DNA of 46,996 nt. Source: an uncultured Bacteroidota bacterium (lineage in GTDB: Bacteria; Bacteroidota; Bacteroidia; Bacteroidales; GWA2-32-17). Positions within the stretch are counted from its first letter, which is position 1, and every line of letters begins with the position of its first letter. The notes under the pieces were generated by a model. The model did no database searches and was not told where the DNA came from. It was given only the letters and a program-made list of their open reading frames with translations. The stretch lies in assembly GCA_903872185.1 (NCBI GenBank), contig CAIQJL010000215.1, forward strand, positions 1 to 46,996, in the 5' to 3' direction. Below are positions 45,301 to 46,996 of the stretch, in pieces. Made by a program: the position numbers and the translations under genes.

Positions 45301-46150
45301 GCAACAAAACGAAGAAATAACTTCAAAGCGAGATGAAATTGAAGCACAATGGGATTTGGTATCAAATCAAAAAAGACATATCGAGGCAATTCATAAAGAT
45401 TTAAAAGATAGCATTAAATATGCCGAAAGAATTCAACATAGCTTTTTGGCTTCAAGCGAATTATTAGATGAATATTTAAATGAATATTTTGTTTTCTTTC
45501 AACCTAAGGATGTTGTTAGCGGTGATTTTTATTGGGCCAGTAAGTTGAATAACGAGAATTTTGTTATAGCAATTGCTGATAGTACTGGGCACGGTGTTCC
45601 TGGTGCAATTATGAGCATCCTAAATATTTCATCGCTTGAAAAAGCTGTTGAACAAGGGCTTTGTGAACCGTCAGAAATTTTAAATAAAGTTCGCTGTATT
45701 ATAATTGATCGACTGAAGAAAGATGGTAGCAAAGAAGGCGGTAAAGATGGAATGGATATAAGTTTATTAAGTTTTGATTTTAAAAACAATAAGCTGCTTT
45801 ATTCTTCTGCTAATATTTTAATATGGATAATTAGAGAAAATAACATAATTGAATTAAAACCCGACAAAATGCCTGTAGGTAAACACAACAGAGATCAATT
45901 ATGTTTTACTAAAAATGAGATCATTTTACAAAAAGGTGATATGATATATAGCTTTACTGATGGATTGGTTGACCAATTTGGCGGTGCAAAAGGGAAAAAA
46001 TACATGCACAAACAATTAAAAGAACTTTTATATTCAATTGCTGATTTACCACTGCAGGACCAGAAAAATCGAATAACTCAATCGTTTATTAATTGGAAAA
46101 ATAATCTTGATCAGGTTGACGATATTACCATAATGGGAATAAAAATATAA
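42335..46150 (+). CDS. Two-component-propeller (14 Reg_prop) + Y_Y_Y + TM + SpoIIE-type PP2C phosphatase sensor
   Basis: Lipobox-like N-terminus (IFSSC), about 14 units of D.NGNIWFGTYGGGVSKFDG...F.NYTEKDGLSNN.V.SI.Q, then Y_Y_Y region (YKYKLDDIDEYWSAITTQTTATYGNLPQGRYIFRVKAMN), one TM, coiled coil, KYAERIQHSFL...FQPKDVVSGDFYW...ADSTGHGVPGAIMSIL. Confidence 0.93.
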   Translation: MKLPLVCFVIFFIFSSCETKHNYQDLSKNSKNTKEKTKSSINNSICPVVFVVNESKLNKTLAGVPVINKIVSNIKKAKESKTIEYTNLCKITIGKDSVLFPKIIKSPILKSVIAGMPETVDSKDFYNRTNNFENYNCFNNNLGNKSEIVRCIIQDKNGNIWFGTDGDGVSKFDGKSFTTYNEKDGLPSNQIFSILEDNKGNLWFGTNGGGVSMFDGNSFTNISVKEGLSNNNVWSILQDKDGNIWFGTYGGGAIKYDGKYLTYYTEKEGLINNSVRAITQDKQGNIWFGTYMGVSKFDGVSFTNFTEKEGLTNNRIRAIVQDNIGNIWLGTYGGGVSRLTFNKNNSGYSFTNFTEKDGLSNNIVLSILKDNNGNIWFGTSGGGISKYDGIRIEKEIKKNSHVSQQYSHDFNLVNENIIDCFTNYSETEGLLNNTVLSMFQDRNENIWIGTSGGVSKFENNTFNNYTEKDGLPNNFIFSILNDKNGNIWFGTYGGGVSKYNENSFMNYSIKEGLPNNIVLSIIQDKSGNIWFGTYGGGVSKFDGKFFVNYNENDGLSNNNVRSILQDKSGNIWFGTYGGGVSKYNGRTFTNYTEKEGLSSNIVISMLEDKNGNIWFGTSGGGVSRFDGNTFTNYTEKEGLSNNVVLSMLEDKHGNIIFGTSGGGISIFDGKAFKNIAEKDGLLNNYVRAIYQDKIGNIWFGTRLGLCKLSLNNQIKLNSFIKKENSITNGINVSQNEVFFKNYEYEDGFLGIGINGGNTICEDNSGTIWIGSNDRLIAFNPNVEKLDTTPPNIQLTGIELFNENISWVNLKSNNKTKRKGILKFNNVAKDTLFTLGNGVNVENLKFNSLSRWYNLPEKLSLAFNNNYLTFHFIGITQLHNKKVKYKYKLDDIDEYWSAITTQTTATYGNLPQGRYIFRVKAMNSEGYWSKEFSYSFTIRPYWMQTWWFRTIYIIVFILLLFAYYRWRTSDLRKQKNELRLKINEATSEIRQQNEEITSKRDEIEAQWDLVSNQKRHIEAIHKDLKDSIKYAERIQHSFLASSELLDEYLNEYFVFFQPKDVVSGDFYWASKLNNENFVIAIADSTGHGVPGAIMSILNISSLEKAVEQGLCEPSEILNKVRCIIIDRLKKDGSKEGGKDGMDISLLSFDFKNNKLLYSSANILIWIIRENNIIELKPDKMPVGKHNRDQLCFTKNEIILQKGDMIYSFTDGLVDQFGGAKGKKYMHKQLKELLYSIADLPLQDQKNRITQSFINWKNNLDQVDDITIMGIKI
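42785..44660 (+). repeat. Tandem coding repeat array (Reg_prop, about 126-nt unit)
   Basis: Repeated DNA text such as ggaaatatttggtttggaacatatggtggaggtgtttc; units 8-11 are most alike. Confidence 0.85.
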
Positions 46151-46168
46151 TTAAAATTGTTTACATAA

Positions 46169-46996
46169 ATGAAAAAATTAATACTGCTTTATTTTATATC
46201 TCTTTTTTTATGCTGTACTCTATTTGGACAAAGCAAATTAGACTCTTTATCTGCTCAGTTAAAGAAAATAAAATCTGATACATCAAGAGTCAACTTACTA
46301 GAAGACATTGGAATTGAGTACCTCAACTTTAACAAAGATTCTGCATTACTTATCGAAAAACAAGCATTAAATCTTGCCATTAAAATTAATTATTCAAAAG
46401 GTATTTCAAATGGATATTTTAAATGCGGAATCATTTATTCTGAGCAAGAAAATTACACTGAATCCTTAGCGTTTTTAGATAAAGCCTTAAAAATATGCGA
46501 AAAACAAAACATAAAAGATGGCATGGCCAATTGTTATAATAATATCGCTAGTGTGTTTTCAAACCGAGGTGATAATTATAAAGCTATAGATTACCTTATT
46601 AAAGCATCAAAAATATATGTTGAAATGGGTGAAAAACAAATTCTGGCTACTTGTTATATTAATATTAGTACAACATATGAATCGCAGGGTAAGTATAATA
46701 AATCACTTGAATATGCCTTTAAATCATTAAATATATTAGAAAAAACAGGTGGCAAAAAAGAAATAGCACATTGTTACCGTAATATATCAAATATTTATGT
46801 TAGTCAAGGATTATATGATAAAGCCTTAGAATATTGTTTGATTGCATTAAAAAATAATAAAGAAATTAATGATAAAGAAGGATTATCTGGTTGTTATACG
46901 ACTCTTGGAATGATATATTGTTACCAAGGAAACAATAAAAATGCAATGGAGTACTACTTAAAAGCCATGAAAATAAATGAAGAAAATGATAATAAA
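46169..46996 (+). CDS. TPR-repeat protein, 3' end truncated by window edge
   Basis: ATG 46169 gives MKKLILLYFISLFLCCTLFGQSKLDSLSAQLKKIKSDTSRVNLLEDIG... followed by repeated 40-aa TPR units; open to the window end. Confidence 0.85.
   Translation, partial: MKKLILLYFISLFLCCTLFGQSKLDSLSAQLKKIKSDTSRVNLLEDIGIEYLNFNKDSALLIEKQALNLAIKINYSKGISNGYFKCGIIYSEQENYTESLAFLDKALKICEKQNIKDGMANCYNNIASVFSNRGDNYKAIDYLIKASKIYVEMGEKQILATCYINISTTYESQGKYNKSLEYAFKSLNILEKTGGKKEIAHCYRNISNIYVSQGLYDKALEYCLIALKNNKEINDKEGLSGCYTTLGMIYCYQGNNKNAMEYYLKAMKINEENDNK

Noticed and set aside
1-46996. tRNA, rRNA, transposase or prophage genes
   Set aside because: None recognised by eye; a tRNAscan/Infernal run would be needed to exclude small RNAs.

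Overview
AT-rich window, most likely from a Bacteroidetes/Bacteroidota genome (judged from the atpB N-terminal extension, TAnnTTTG-like -7 motifs, TonB receptor with CarboxypepD_reg domain, and HTCS-type propeller sensor). Left to right: a truncated PseG-like gene; an F1Fo ATP synthase operon (atpB-E-F-H-A-G, with atpD/atpC not in the window); a giant tandem UvrA2-like fusion (1610 aa); a Na/Pi cotransporter-family protein; a PLP Cys/Met lyase; tyrS; an exopolysaccharide block (flippase, two Wzz-like proteins, O-antigen ligase/polymerase-like protein, methyltransferase); HU; a TMTC-like GT-C/TPR protein; a HAMP-SpoIIE phosphatase; a phosphate-related block (Pit, PhoU, split and intact PhoB-type response regulators, PlcP-like metallophosphoesterase, glycosyltransferase, GH1, TonB receptor, secreted lipoprotein, standalone CarboxypepD_reg protein); a MORN protein; a 14-blade Reg_prop/Y_Y_Y sensor fused to SpoIIE phosphatase; and a truncated TPR protein. 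The strongest hunt results are: (1) 11-bp-period direct-repeat arrays (TTAAC/TTAAT-like units) upstream of several phosphate-block genes, resembling Pho boxes and suggesting an uncharacterised Bacteroidetes Pho regulon that combines phospholipid-to-glycolipid remodelling with outer-membrane uptake; (2) two different palindromic repeat elements carried in frame inside inter-domain linkers of the UvrA-like fusion; (3) a PhoB-type regulator split into adjacent receiver-only and winged-helix-only genes that no single indel can rejoin; (4) a long perfect hairpin between atpE and atpF. Everything was read by eye; no database search, folding or statistics was run.
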